Shown: positions 1-9,787, counted from the first letter of the stretch. The stretch: 64,000 bases of DNA from Pseudomonadota bacterium (GCA_018262095.1 JAGTRW010000008.1:123722-187721), one strand, 5' to 3'. Numbers and translations are program-made. The notes: generated by a model not told the origin, from the sequence alone.

Positions 1-1
1 C

Positions 2-226
2 GGCCGCCAACTCGAATTGACCAAGACGCTGACGACGCTGGGCAAGCCCGGGGTGCAGGTGGCGGTGATCGCGCGGCGGCCGCACGGCTATTTCATTACC
101 CATGTCGAAGGAGCGCAGTGCCCGGTGGTCAATGGCCAGACGATCGACACACAGGCGCGTGCGCTGGCCGACCACGATGTCATCGAAATAGCCGGAATCA
201 AGATGGAATTTTTCCTCAAGCCCTGA
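2..226 (+). CDS. FHA-domain protein, C-terminal end (partial)
   Basis: The frame is open from base 2 and ends at a TGA at 224-226, so only about 74 C-terminal residues are in the window. The fragment contains TTLGKPGVQVAVIARR, a GYFITHVEG strand, an N-G pair (PVVNGQTI) and a closing DHDVIEIAGIKMEFF strand. This is the strand pattern and conserved Asn-Gly of the second half of a forkhead-associated domain, which binds phosphothreonine peptides. It lies 31 bases before the cyclase gene on the same strand and probably belongs to the same transcript. The apparent TTG start at 17 is only an in-frame codon; the true start is outside the window. Confidence 0.7.
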   Translation, partial: GRQLELTKTLTTLGKPGVQVAVIARRPHGYFITHVEGAQCPVVNGQTIDTQARALADHDVIEIAGIKMEFFLKP

Positions 227-257
227 TGGTCAGACGTTCCTCTTTGCCGGCAGCGCA

Positions 258-2465
258 GTGAAAAAAAACCTCGTTCGGATCGCCTTCGGTCTGGCGCTGG
301 CGCTCGTTTTTCTTGGCCATTCGGCGCGCTTTTACCAGATTCCGCTGCTCAACACGCTCGACGCCTTCGCCTATGACGCGCGTCTGCGCCTGACGACCCC
401 GGGCGGCGTCGATCAGCGCATCGTGATTCTGGACATCGACGAGAAGAGTCTGGCCGAGCAGGGGCGCTGGCCTTGGAGCCGCGACAAGATGGCCGCGCTG
501 GTGAGCCAGCTTTTCGACCGTTACGGGGTCGTCCTGCTCGGCTTCGACGTGGTTTTTGCCGAAGCTGACGGCAGTTCCGGACTCGCGTCGCTGGAAGCCA
601 TCGCCAGCGGCGAACTCAAGGGCGACGCGGCTTTCCTGTCGGCCCTGAAGGGGCTGCGCGGCCCCTTGAACTACGACCAGCGCTTCGCCGATGCGCTGCG
701 CAACCGCCCGGTCGTTCTCGGCTACTATTTTTCGAGCGTCAATGGCGCCCACCAGAGCGGCGCGCTGCCCGCCGCAGCGGTGCCGGCGGCCGCCTTCGCC
801 GGCAGGGAGATCGACTTCACCCGCTGGCGCGGCTATGGCGGCAATCTGCCCGAGTTCCAGCGGAGCGCGGTCAATGCCGGACACTTCAATCCGCTGGTCG
901 ACTTCGACGGCGTTGCGCGGCGCGTACCGATGCTCGTCGAACACGAGGGGCAATACTACGAGTCGCTGTCGCTGGCCATGGCGCGGCTGCTGCTCGGCAA
1001 GGCGCCGCTCAAGCCCGGTTACCCCGATGCGGATTCCGGCGGCATGGAGTGGCTTGAGTTGGCGCCCGTCGGCGGCAGGGCGCTGCGCATTCCGGTTGAT
1101 GACCAGGTGGCGAGCCTGATTCCCTATCGCGGGGCACAGGGCAGCTTCGCCTATCTTTCGGCCGCCGATGTGCTGAGCGGGCGGCTTGCGCTGGAAGCGC
1201 TCAAGGGCAAGATCGTGCTGCTCGGCACCACCGCGCCCGGCTTGATGGATCTGCGTGCGACGCCGGTCGGCAGCGCCTATCCGGGGGTCGAGATTCACGC
1301 CAATCTGCTCGCTGGCATCCTCGACGGTGACATCAAGCAGAAGCCGTCGTACGTGGTCGGCGCCGACGCCTTGTTGCTGCTGCTCTGTGCCTTGCTGCTG
1401 GCCTGCTCGTTGCCGGTTCTGTCGCCGATGCGCGCGAGCTTGCTGGCGCTGACGCTGCTCTCGGGCGTGGTCGGACTCAACCTCTGGCTGTGGTCGTCCG
1501 GGCTGGTGATGCCGGTGGCGGCCGTCGTTTCGGCGATTCTCTGCGTCTACGCGTTCAACATGTCGTGGGGCTATTTCGTCGAGACGCGCAGCAAGCGCCA
1601 GTTTGCCGAGCTGTTCGGCCAGTACGTGCCGCCCGAGCTGGTCGACGAGATGGCGCGCGACCCCGAGCGCTACAGCATGGAAGGCAAGAACGAAGAGCTG
1701 ACCGTGCTGTTCTCCGACGTGCGCGGTTTTACCAGCATCTCGGAGGGGCTCGATCCCAAGGAGCTGACGCGTCTGATGAACGCCTATCTGGGCGCGATGA
1801 CCGCGGTCGTCCAGAAAAATCGCGGAACGCTCGACAAATATATCGGCGATGCGATCATGGCCTTCTGGGGGGCGCCGGTGGCCAACCCCGACCATGCTCG
1901 CCAGGCCGTGCTGACCGCGCTCGAAATGCAGTCCGAGCTGCGCCGGCTCGACGAGCCGTTCAAGGCGCGCGGCTGGCCGCCGCTGCAGATCGGGGTCGGC
2001 ATCAGTTCCGGGACGATGACCGTCGGCGATATGGGTTCGCCGGTGCGAAAATCGTATACGGTGATGGGCGACGCCGTCAATCTCGGAGCGCGGCTCGAAG
2101 GGATCACCAAGCAGTACGGCGTCGGCATCATCGTCAGCGAGGCGACGCGCGCGCTGGTTGGCGACATCGTTTATCGCGAACTCGATCGTGTTCGCGTCAA
2201 GGGCAAGGGCGAACCGGTCGCGATTTTCGAACCGCTGGGGAGCGAGGTCAGCGACGCCGAGCGCGACGAACTGACGCTCTGGCATCAGGCCTTGCGGCTC
2301 TACCGTGAGCAGGACTGGGATCAGGCCGAACTGCTGCTTGACCAGCTGTCGCGCCTCAGCGCGCAGCGCGTGCTGTATCAAATCTATGCGCAACGAATCA
2401 TCCATTACCGCGCCAATCCCCCGGAGTCGGCGTGGGACGGGGTAACGACGTTGGCCACCAAGTGA
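258..2465 (+). CDS. CHASE2-domain adenylate/guanylate cyclase (class III)
   Basis: A 735-residue membrane-bound class III nucleotide cyclase that makes a cyclic nucleotide from ATP or GTP. An N-terminal hydrophobic segment (about 5-22) is followed by a periplasmic CHASE2 sensor domain (about 30-345), recognisable by FDAYDARLR-like spacing and VILDIDEKSL. Three hydrophobic segments (about 362-435) lead to the catalytic domain (about 478-660). The two metal-binding aspartates are D487 in LFSDVRGF and D531 in YIGDAIMAFWG, 44 residues apart as expected. The start is a GTG. The next gene is a putative cyclic-nucleotide phosphodiesterase, so synthesis and breakdown are encoded together. Whether the product is cAMP or cGMP cannot be read with confidence. 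Confidence 0.92.
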   Translation: MKKNLVRIAFGLALALVFLGHSARFYQIPLLNTLDAFAYDARLRLTTPGGVDQRIVILDIDEKSLAEQGRWPWSRDKMAALVSQLFDRYGVVLLGFDVVFAEADGSSGLASLEAIASGELKGDAAFLSALKGLRGPLNYDQRFADALRNRPVVLGYYFSSVNGAHQSGALPAAAVPAAAFAGREIDFTRWRGYGGNLPEFQRSAVNAGHFNPLVDFDGVARRVPMLVEHEGQYYESLSLAMARLLLGKAPLKPGYPDADSGGMEWLELAPVGGRALRIPVDDQVASLIPYRGAQGSFAYLSAADVLSGRLALEALKGKIVLLGTTAPGLMDLRATPVGSAYPGVEIHANLLAGILDGDIKQKPSYVVGADALLLLLCALLLACSLPVLSPMRASLLALTLLSGVVGLNLWLWSSGLVMPVAAVVSAILCVYAFNMSWGYFVETRSKRQFAELFGQYVPPELVDEMARDPERYSMEGKNEELTVLFSDVRGFTSISEGLDPKELTRLMNAYLGAMTAVVQKNRGTLDKYIGDAIMAFWGAPVANPDHARQAVLTALEMQSELRRLDEPFKARGWPPLQIGVGISSGTMTVGDMGSPVRKSYTVMGDAVNLGARLEGITKQYGVGIIVSEATRALVGDIVYRELDRVRVKGKGEPVAIFEPLGSEVSDAERDELTLWHQALRLYREQDWDQAELLLDQLSRLSAQRVLYQIYAQRIIHYRANPPESAWDGVTTLATK

Positions 2466-2492
2466 AGTCAGAGCAAAGTCTGCGGAGAGCGA

Positions 2493-3260
2493 ATGAAGGT
2501 CAGAATTCTGGGCTGTAGCGGGGGCATCGGCGGCGAGCATTTGCGCACGACGTCGATGCTGGTCGATCACGACATCCTGATCGATGCAGGAACCGGTGTC
2601 GCCGATCTCTCGCTCGCCGAGCTGGCGTTGATCGACCACGTCTTCATCACCCATTCGCACCTCGATCATCTGGCCGCGCTGCCGCTGATGATCGACTCGG
2701 TCGCCGACCTGCGCGTTGCGCCGGTCACCGTCTATGCGACCGCTGAAACGCTGGAAATCATCCAGAACCACATCTTCAACTGGGCGATCTGGCCGGACTT
2801 CTCGGAGATTTCGATTCGCGAAGCCGCGGTGATGCAGTACCGGGCGATTCGCGTCGGTCAGACGATCGAGTTGGCCGAACGCACGATCACCGCCGTTCCC
2901 GCCGAGCATACGGTGCCAGCGGTCGGCTATCAGCTCGATTCGGGGGCGGCCAGCCTGGTGTTTACCGGCGACACGACGGTCAACGATGCATTCTGGCCGG
3001 TCGTCAACGCGATTGCCAATTTGCGCTACCTGATCATTGAAACCGCGTTTTCAAATCAGGAAAAACGACTGGCGGTGATGTCCAAGCATCTTTGCCCGAG
3101 CCTGTTGGGCGACGAGCTCGCCAAGCTGACGAGCGATGCCGGGATCTACATCACGCACCTCAAGCCCGGCCAGATCGACCTGATCATGGGCGAGATCGAG
3201 CAATGCGCCGGCGACGTCAAGCCCAAGATGCTGCAAAAAGATCAGATTTTCGAGTTCTGA
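2493..3260 (+). CDS. Metallo-beta-lactamase-fold cyclic-nucleotide phosphodiesterase (class II-like)
   Basis: A 255-residue soluble protein with the binuclear metal signature H54-x-H56-x-D58-H59 (THSHLDHLAAL), a later AEHTVPAVGY segment and VFTGDTT, which supplies another metal ligand. The overall plan fits class II 3',5'-cyclic-nucleotide phosphodiesterases and their RNase Z-like relatives. An SD-like GGAGAG lies just upstream of the ATG. It sits 27 bases after the cyclase and 15 bases before the GAF/HD gene on the same strand, which strengthens a role in cyclic-nucleotide turnover. The substrate assignment is inferred from context; the fold and metal site are visible directly. Confidence 0.8.
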   Translation: MKVRILGCSGGIGGEHLRTTSMLVDHDILIDAGTGVADLSLAELALIDHVFITHSHLDHLAALPLMIDSVADLRVAPVTVYATAETLEIIQNHIFNWAIWPDFSEISIREAAVMQYRAIRVGQTIELAERTITAVPAEHTVPAVGYQLDSGAASLVFTGDTTVNDAFWPVVNAIANLRYLIIETAFSNQEKRLAVMSKHLCPSLLGDELAKLTSDAGIYITHLKPGQIDLIMGEIEQCAGDVKPKMLQKDQIFEF

Positions 3261-3275
3261 GTCAGGGGCGGCAAG

Positions 3276-4874
3276 ATGGATACGATGACCGATCTGTTCG
3301 AGCGCTTTGAACAACTCAACGCCATTGGCGCGTCGCTCTCGAGCGAACGCAATATCGATCGCCTGCTCGAGAACATCCTGCTGGCGGCCAAGGGGATTAC
3401 CCATGCCGACGGCGGGACGCTCTATCGCGTCAGCGACGACGGCCAGTCATTGCGTTTTGAAATCGTTCGTACCGACTCGCTCAAGATTGCCTACGGCGGC
3501 ACCAGCGGCGAGTCGATTTCCTCAAAATTCAAGCGCCTGCCGCTCTATCGCGACGACGGCGAAGCCAACAACTCGCTGGTCGCCGCCTACTGCGCGATTC
3601 ATTCGCTGACGGTCAATATTGCCGATGCCTACGCGGCCGACGGCTTCGATTTCTCGGGGACGCGAAAATTCGACGAGATGACCGGCTACCGTTCGCAGTC
3701 CTTCCTCACCGTTCCGCTGAAGAATCACGAAAATGAAGTCATCGGCGTGCTGCAACTGATCAACGCCATCGATCCTGCGAGCGGCGCCGTGTGCGTCTTT
3801 TCGGATGCCGATCAGCGCCTTGCCGAATCGCTGGCGTCGCAGGCCGCGGTGGCGCTGACCAACCGCCTGCTGGTGATCCAGCTCGAAGAACTGTTCGAAT
3901 CCTTCATTACCCTGATCAACCTCGCCATCGACGAAAAATCGCCGTATACGGGAGCGCATTGCCAGCGCGTTCCGACGCTCACGATGATGCTCGCCGATGC
4001 CGCTGATGCCGCGCGCGACGGGCCTCTCGCCGACTTCCGGATGAGCGACAAGGATCGCTACGAACTGAAGATCGCCGGCCTGCTGCACGACTGTGGCAAG
4101 ATTACGACGCCGGTGCATGTGGTCGACAAGGCGACCAAGCTGGAAACGATCTTCGACCGCATCGAACTGATCGACACCCGCTTTGCCGTGATCCGGCGTG
4201 ACGCCGAGCTCGACATGCTGCGCGCCGTGCTGGCTGGCGCCGATCGCCAGGCGGCCGAGCAAAGCCGGCAACAGCGGCTGAGCGCCATCGACGACGATCG
4301 TGCCTTCCTGCGCCGCGCCAATGTCGGCAGCGAACTGATGAAACCCGAAGACCAGGAACGCGTGCGGCGTATCGCACAGGACTATCGCTGGCTTGATGGC
4401 GACGGCGGCAAGGTCGATTTCCTGAGCGCTGACGAAATCGACAACCTCAATATCCGCGCCGGGACGCTGACCCCGGCCGAGCGCCAAACGATCAACCACC
4501 ATGTCGTGGCGACCAACAGCATGCTCAAAGCGCTGCCCTGGCCCGCGCACCTCGCGCGCGTCCCCGAGTACGCCGCAGGGCACCACGAGCGCGTCGACGG
4601 CAAGGGCTATCCGGCCGGACTTAAGCGCGACGAGATGTCGGTGCAGGCCAGGATCATGGCCATCGCCGACATCTTCGAGGCGCTGACCGCCAGTGACCGA
4701 CCCTACAAGCCCGGAATGAAGCTTTCGCAGGCGCTCGCGATCCTCGGCAACATGAGCAGCAGCGGTCACATCGACCCCGATCTGTTTGACGTTTTCGTCA
4801 AGCAGAAGGTCTATCTGGAGTACGCCGAGCACTACCTCGACGCGTCGCAGATCGACGCGCGGGCCGAGATTTGA
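3276..4874 (+). CDS. GAF-domain HD-GYP-type phosphohydrolase
   Basis: A 532-residue cytoplasmic protein. Residues about 15-190 form a GAF domain (AKGITHADGGTLYRV ... SFLTVPLKNHENEVIGVLQLIN), a small-ligand sensor that often binds cyclic nucleotides. The C-terminal part is an HD phosphohydrolase with LLHDCGKI (about residue 270) and HHERVDGKGYP (about 436), the signature of HD-GYP enzymes that hydrolyse cyclic dinucleotides. About 165 residues separate these motifs, against roughly 65 in ordinary HD-GYP domains, so about 95 extra residues are inserted after KATKLE. With the cyclase and phosphodiesterase just upstream, it may link cNMP sensing to c-di-GMP breakdown; that link is inference. Confidence 0.85.
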   Translation: MDTMTDLFERFEQLNAIGASLSSERNIDRLLENILLAAKGITHADGGTLYRVSDDGQSLRFEIVRTDSLKIAYGGTSGESISSKFKRLPLYRDDGEANNSLVAAYCAIHSLTVNIADAYAADGFDFSGTRKFDEMTGYRSQSFLTVPLKNHENEVIGVLQLINAIDPASGAVCVFSDADQRLAESLASQAAVALTNRLLVIQLEELFESFITLINLAIDEKSPYTGAHCQRVPTLTMMLADAADAARDGPLADFRMSDKDRYELKIAGLLHDCGKITTPVHVVDKATKLETIFDRIELIDTRFAVIRRDAELDMLRAVLAGADRQAAEQSRQQRLSAIDDDRAFLRRANVGSELMKPEDQERVRRIAQDYRWLDGDGGKVDFLSADEIDNLNIRAGTLTPAERQTINHHVVATNSMLKALPWPAHLARVPEYAAGHHERVDGKGYPAGLKRDEMSVQARIMAIADIFEALTASDRPYKPGMKLSQALAILGNMSSSGHIDPDLFDVFVKQKVYLEYAEHYLDASQIDARAEI

Positions 4875-4922
4875 TCGCTTTGCGGTAATATCGCGCTTCT
4901 CCATATTTCGTTGCCTATCGCC

Positions 4923-5612
4923 ATGTACCTCATCGCTCCCAGCATTCTCTCTGCCAATTTCACCAAACTCGGCGAAGAGGTCGTCGATGTGCTTGCCGCC
5001 GGTGCCGACTGGATCCATTTCGACGTGATGGACAACCATTACGTCCCCAACCTGACCGTCGGCCCGCTGGTTTGCGCGGCGCTGCGTCCGCTCACCGAGG
5101 CGACGATCGACGTGCATCTGATGGTCAAACCGGTCGATCGGCTGATTCCGGACTTCGCCAAGGCCGGCGCCAATCTCATCAGTTTTCACCCCGAGGCCTC
5201 AGAACACGTCGATCGCAGCCTGTCGCTGATTCGCGAACACGGCTGCCAGTCGGGCCTGGTGTTCAATCCGGCGACTTCGCTCGACTACCTCGACTACGTG
5301 ATGGACAAGGTCGACCTGGTGTTGCTGATGGGCGTCAATCCGGGTTTCGGCGGGCAGGCTTTCATTCCGTCGACTTTGCCCAAGCTCAAAGCGGCGCGCG
5401 CGCGGATCGACGACTATCAGCGGCGGAGCGGGCGGACGATTCGCCTCGAGATCGACGGCGGCGTCAAGGTCGACAACATCGGCGAAATCGCTCGCGCCGG
5501 CGCCGATACCTTCGTCGCTGGATCGGCGATCTACGGTGCCGGCAAGGACAGCGACGCGCAACGATACAACTCGATCATCGCTGCGCTGCGCGCCGAACTG
5601 GCCAAGGTCTGA
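4923..5612 (+). CDS. rpe: Ribulose-phosphate 3-epimerase
   Basis: Interconverts D-ribulose 5-phosphate and D-xylulose 5-phosphate in the pentose phosphate and Calvin pathways. The 229-residue protein begins [13 protein letters not shown], the family's usual N-terminus. It carries the metal-binding and catalytic landmarks [25 protein letters not shown] and the IDGGV phosphate-binding loop. A TTG at 4911 in the same frame would add four residues, but the ATG at 4923 matches the family start. It stands alone after the signalling cluster and is convergent with the glycine-zipper gene. Confidence 0.96.
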   Translation: MYLIAPSILSANFTKLGEEVVDVLAAGADWIHFDVMDNHYVPNLTVGPLVCAALRPLTEATIDVHLMVKPVDRLIPDFAKAGANLISFHPEASEHVDRSLSLIREHGCQSGLVFNPATSLDYLDYVMDKVDLVLLMGVNPGFGGQAFIPSTLPKLKAARARIDDYQRRSGRTIRLEIDGGVKVDNIGEIARAGADTFVAGSAIYGAGKDSDAQRYNSIIAALRAELAKV

Positions 5613-5677
5613 TACGGTTGTCGGGAGGTGCGGCGAAGTCGTTTGACTTGCCTGCGCCGACTCTGTGATTCAATGAC

Positions 5678-6121
5678 TTAGCGGCGACCGTCCCAGCCGC
5701 GACCGTCTCGCTCCCAGCCGCGGCCGTCTCGGTCCCAGTCGCGATGTTCGTGGTGCCTATGGTAGTCGCGCCCGTAGCCGCGTTCGACGTAGTAGCCCGG
5801 GCGTTGGTAGACCGGTTGCGCGTAATAGACCTGCTGTGGCGGGTAGTAGGCCTGCTGCGGGTAAGCCGGTGCGGTGTAATAGACCGGCGGCGGCGCGACG
5901 TACTCGACGCGGCCGCGCTGTTGCGAGCCGATTGCCGCGCCGGTGGCGGCACCGATCGCGCCGCCGATGATCGTGCCGTCGCGGCCGCCGATCGAATGGC
6001 CGACCACGGCGCCGGCGCCACCACCGATCAGTGCGCCCAAAATCGCGTCGTCAGCGAGCGCGGCGCCCGATGAGAGCAGGCAGAAGGTCAGGGCCAACGT
6101 GATGCCGAGTTGCTTTTTCAT
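5678..6121 (-). CDS. Glycine-zipper envelope protein
   Basis: A 147-residue secreted protein. Residues 1-23 are a signal peptide ending in a GAALAD-type cleavage region. Residues about 25-68 are a glycine-zipper segment (ALIGGGAGAVVGHSIGG, then GTIIGGAIGAATGAAIG) that packs into membranes. The rest is rich in Tyr, Pro and Gln, followed by an Asp/Arg/His-rich tail with repeated DRDGRGWE/D units. Proteins of this kind are small outer-membrane or periplasmic proteins of unclear function. Its internal glycine and tail repeats make the plus-strand frames across it look open, but those are shadows. Confidence 0.8.
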   Translation of the reverse strand: MKKQLGITLALTFCLLSSGAALADDAILGALIGGGAGAVVGHSIGGRDGTIIGGAIGAATGAAIGSQQRGRVEYVAPPPVYYTAPAYPQQAYYPPQQVYYAQPVYQRPGYYVERGYGRDYHRHHEHRDWDRDGRGWERDGRGWDGRR

Positions 6122-6298
6122 GATTGTTCTCTTTTTTTCGCTTCGATAGGCAAAATAACGCGCCGCCGACGAGACCGATGACCGGCGTTACAAACGCTTA
6201 CCACTTCGTACACCGGCTTACATCAGCCTCCGCGCGCGTCGACCTGCTGATGACCAAGGCGTCCCGTCGTCTGCCCCGCGAAGGGGTAAAATGCGCGA

Positions 6299-9200
6299 AT
6301 GTCCGAATCCCGCTTTGTCCACCTTCGCCTGCACAGCGAATACTCTGTTACCGACGGCATCGTCCGTCTCGACGATGCGGTGGCGCGCGCCGTCGCCTGC
6401 GGGATGCCGGCGCTGGCGCTCACCGATCTCTCCAACTTCTTCGGGCTGGTCAAATTCTATAAATCGGCGCGCGGCAAGGGCATCAAACCGGTCCTCGGCT
6501 GCGACGTGTTCCTGGCCAACAAGGCCGACCCCGACCGCCCGTATCGAATGCTGCTGCTCGTTCGGTCGCATCAGGGCTATCTGCAGCTTTGCGAACTGCT
6601 GTCGCGCGCCTGCCTGGCGCCGCGACTGCGCGGGCGCGCCGAAATCACTCGCCAGATGCTGCGCGAGGTCGGCGTCGATGGACTGATCGCACTCTCCGGC
6701 GCGGGCGCCGGCGACGTCGGCGAAGCGCTGCTGCAGGGCAACGTCGAGCAGGCTATGAACCGCGCGCGCTACTGGGCGAGCCTCTTTCCCGGCGCCTTCT
6801 ATCTCGAGGTACAGCGCGTCAATCCGCGCGGTCACGCGCCGCAGGAAGCGCTGATCGCGGCGACCGCCGATCTGGCTGCCGACCTTTCGCTGCCGCTGGT
6901 CGCCACGCATCCGATCCAGTTTCTTGAGCGCGACGATTTCAAGGCGCACGAAGCGCGCGTCTGCATCGCCGAGGGCTATATGCTGGGCGACGCGCGGCGC
7001 CCCAGGCTGTATACGGAAGAGCAGTACTTCAAGTCGGAGGGCGAAATGGTCGAATTGTTCTCCGACCTGCCCGAAGCGCTCGAAAACTCGGTCGAGATCG
7101 CCAAACGCTGCAATCTTTCGATCACGCTCGGCACCAACTACCTGCCCAATTTCCCGACGCCGCAAGGCATCACGCTCGACGAGCTGCTGTGTCAGGAAGC
7201 GGCGCGCGGTCTCGAGCTGCGCTTGCTGCAGCTGTTCCCCGACGAAGCCGAGCGGCAGGCGCAGCGCCCGGTCTACGATGCGCGCCTGAAGACCGAGACC
7301 GAAACCATCGTCAACATGAAGTTCCCCGGCTACTTCCTGATCGTTGCCGACTTCATCAACTGGGCCAAGAAGAACGGCGTACCGGTCGGCCCCGGGCGCG
7401 GTTCGGGCGCGGGTTCCTTGGTCGCCTTTTCGCTGGGCATCACCGACCTCGACCCGCTGCGTTACGCGCTGCTCTTCGAGCGCTTCCTCAATCCGGAACG
7501 GGTGTCGATGCCCGACTTCGACATCGACTTCTGCCAGGACAACCGCTGGCGAGTCATCGAATACGTTCGCGACAAATACGGCCACGACGCCGTCTCGCAG
7601 ATCGCCACCTTCGGCACCATGTCGTCGAAAGCGGTGATCCGCGACGTCGGGCGCGTACTCGACCTGCCGTACAACTTCTGCGACCAGCTCTCGAAGCTGA
7701 TCCCGCTCGAACAGAACAAGCCGCTGTCGCTGGCCAAGGCGATCGAAGCCGAACCGCAGCTCAAGGCCAAGCTCGACGAGGAAGAGGAGGTGCGCGACCT
7801 GTTCGACCTGGCGGGACGCCTTGAAGACCTGACGCGCAACGTCGGCATGCACGCCGGCGGCGTGCTGATCGCGCCGGGCAAGCTTACCGACTTCTGCCCG
7901 CTCTATTCGGCCGACGGCGGCGGCTCGGTCGTCTCGCAATACGACAAGGACGACGTCGAGAAGGTCGGCTTGGTCAAATTCGACTTCCTGGGCCTGCGCA
8001 ACCTGACCATCATCAAGCTCGCCGTCGACTACGTCGAGCAGCTCACCGGAACGCGCCCCGACCTCGACGCACTGACCTTCGACGATCCGAAGGCCTACCA
8101 GATCCTCAAGGACGCCAACACCACGTCGATCTTCCAGGTCGAATCGGAGGGAATGAAGAAGCTGCTCAAGAAGCTCGCTCCCGACCGTTTCGAGGACATC
8201 ATCGCGGTGCTCGCGCTCTACCGTCCCGGTCCGCTGGGTTCAGGAATGGTCGACGACTTCATCCTGCGCAAGAAGGGCCAGCAGAAGATCGACTACTTCC
8301 ATCCGGATCTGACCGCCTGCCTGTCGCCGACCTACGGCGTGATCGTCTATCAGGAACAGGTGATGCAGATCTCGCAGATCATCGGCGGTTACACGCTCGG
8401 TGGCGCCGACATGCTGCGCCGCGCGATGGGCAAGAAAAAAGCCGAGGAGATGGACAAGCACCGCGCGACGATCGCCGAAGGGGCGAAGAAGCGCGGTTAC
8501 GATCCGGCGCTCGCCGAGCAACTGTTCGACCTGATGACCAAGTTCGCCGAGTACGGCTTCAACAAGTCGCATACTGCCGCCTACGCCGTGATCACCTATC
8601 AGACGGCGTGGCTCAAGGCGCACCATTGCTCGGCGTTCATCGCCGCGACGATGTCGTCGGACATGGACAACACCGACGCGGTCAAGATCGTCTATGACGA
8701 CGCGATCGCCAACAAGCTCTCCGTCCTCGGCCCCGACGTCAATGAATCCGAATACCGCTTCACCCCGGTCGATCGCAAGACCATCCGCTATGGCCTGGGC
8801 GCCGTCAAGGGCACCGGCGAGCAGGCGGTTACCGAAATTCTCAAGGCGCGAGCGAGCGGCGGCGCTTTCAAGGACCTCTTCGACTTCTGCCTGCGCGTCG
8901 ACAAGCGCATGGTCAACCGCCGCACCATCGAGGCGCTGATCCGTGCCGGTGCCTTCGATGCGCTCGACGACCATCGCGCGCGCCTGATGGCGTCGGTCGG
9001 CATCGCCATGGAAGCGGCCGAGCAGGCCGAACGCAATGCGCTACAGGTCAGCCTGTTCGACGTCTTCGACAGCGCCACCCTCGCCGCGCACGGTCCGCAG
9101 TATTGCGAGGTGCCGCGCTGGAAGGAACGGCAGCAGCTGACCGAGGAGAAGCTGGCGCTCGGCTTCTTCTTCTCGGGTCACCCCTTTCATGGCTTCAAGG

Positions 9201-9772
9201 CCGAGGTCTCGCGCTTTGCGCGTAAACCGCTGGCCGCGCTCGAGCCGCGCAAGGAACCGCAGTTGCTGGCCGGCCTGGTGGTCGGCGTGCGTACCAAGAT
9301 CACCTCGCGCGGCAAGATGGCCTTCGTCCAGATCGACGACGGAACGACGCTGCTCGAGGTCTCGGTGTTCAACGAGGTTTTTGAGGCCGAACGCGCCAAG
9401 ATCCGCGACGACGAGGTGCTGATCATCGAGGGCAAGGTGCAGCGCGACGACTTTGCCGGCGAAGGCAAGGTGCGCGTGATCGCCGAACGACTGCTGACGC
9501 TCGCCGAAGCGCGCGGGCGCTTTGCCCGTCATCTGCGCCTGTCGCTCAACGGCCAGGCCAGCGCCAACCCGCAGGCCGCGGCGCAGCGCCTGCGCGCCGT
9601 ACTGGCGCCCTATACCCCGGGCAATTGCCCGGTGCGCGTCGCCTACCGCAACGCTGAGGCGGTTTGCGAACTGACGCTCGGTGAAAACAACCGGGTCCGG
9701 CTCGAGGACGAGCTGCTCGCCTCGCTCGGCGACTGGCTTTCGAGCGAGAACGTGCGCGTCGATTACGCCTGA
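6299..9772 (+). CDS. dnaE: DNA polymerase III subunit alpha
   Basis: The replicative polymerase catalytic subunit, 1157 residues, a normal length for the betaproteobacterial form. It begins with a PHP domain (FVHLRLHSEYSVTDG). The palm carries VGPGRGSGAGSLV and the catalytic aspartates in MPDFDIDFC (about 400-410). It continues with LYRPGPLGSGM, a helix-hairpin-helix/fingers region, and an OB-fold around residues 990-1070 (LLAGLVVGVRTK ... LLEVSVFNEVF). The gene stands alone, 178 bases from the divergent glycine-zipper gene, and ends against a hairpin shared with the convergent ompW. Confidence 0.98.
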   Translation: MSESRFVHLRLHSEYSVTDGIVRLDDAVARAVACGMPALALTDLSNFFGLVKFYKSARGKGIKPVLGCDVFLANKADPDRPYRMLLLVRSHQGYLQLCELLSRACLAPRLRGRAEITRQMLREVGVDGLIALSGAGAGDVGEALLQGNVEQAMNRARYWASLFPGAFYLEVQRVNPRGHAPQEALIAATADLAADLSLPLVATHPIQFLERDDFKAHEARVCIAEGYMLGDARRPRLYTEEQYFKSEGEMVELFSDLPEALENSVEIAKRCNLSITLGTNYLPNFPTPQGITLDELLCQEAARGLELRLLQLFPDEAERQAQRPVYDARLKTETETIVNMKFPGYFLIVADFINWAKKNGVPVGPGRGSGAGSLVAFSLGITDLDPLRYALLFERFLNPERVSMPDFDIDFCQDNRWRVIEYVRDKYGHDAVSQIATFGTMSSKAVIRDVGRVLDLPYNFCDQLSKLIPLEQNKPLSLAKAIEAEPQLKAKLDEEEEVRDLFDLAGRLEDLTRNVGMHAGGVLIAPGKLTDFCPLYSADGGGSVVSQYDKDDVEKVGLVKFDFLGLRNLTIIKLAVDYVEQLTGTRPDLDALTFDDPKAYQILKDANTTSIFQVESEGMKKLLKKLAPDRFEDIIAVLALYRPGPLGSGMVDDFILRKKGQQKIDYFHPDLTACLSPTYGVIVYQEQVMQISQIIGGYTLGGADMLRRAMGKKKAEEMDKHRATIAEGAKKRGYDPALAEQLFDLMTKFAEYGFNKSHTAAYAVITYQTAWLKAHHCSAFIAATMSSDMDNTDAVKIVYDDAIANKLSVLGPDVNESEYRFTPVDRKTIRYGLGAVKGTGEQAVTEILKARASGGAFKDLFDFCLRVDKRMVNRRTIEALIRAGAFDALDDHRARLMASVGIAMEAAEQAERNALQVSLFDVFDSATLAAHGPQYCEVPRWKERQQLTEEKLALGFFFSGHPFHGFKAEVSRFARKPLAALEPRKEPQLLAGLVVGVRTKITSRGKMAFVQIDDGTTLLEVSVFNEVFEAERAKIRDDEVLIIEGKVQRDDFAGEGKVRVIAERLLTLAEARGRFARHLRLSLNGQASANPQAAAQRLRAVLAPYTPGNCPVRVAYRNAEAVCELTLGENNRVRLEDELLASLGDWLSSENVRVDYA

Positions 9773-9787
9773 GCGCGGCGTCAGGCG

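Noticed and set aside
216..2909. An 897-residue open frame on the minus strand opposite the cyclase gene.
   Set aside because: It is low-complexity, Arg/Gln/His/Asp-rich and lacks any domain, as expected for the antisense of a GC-rich gene. The plus-strand cyclase has clear motifs.
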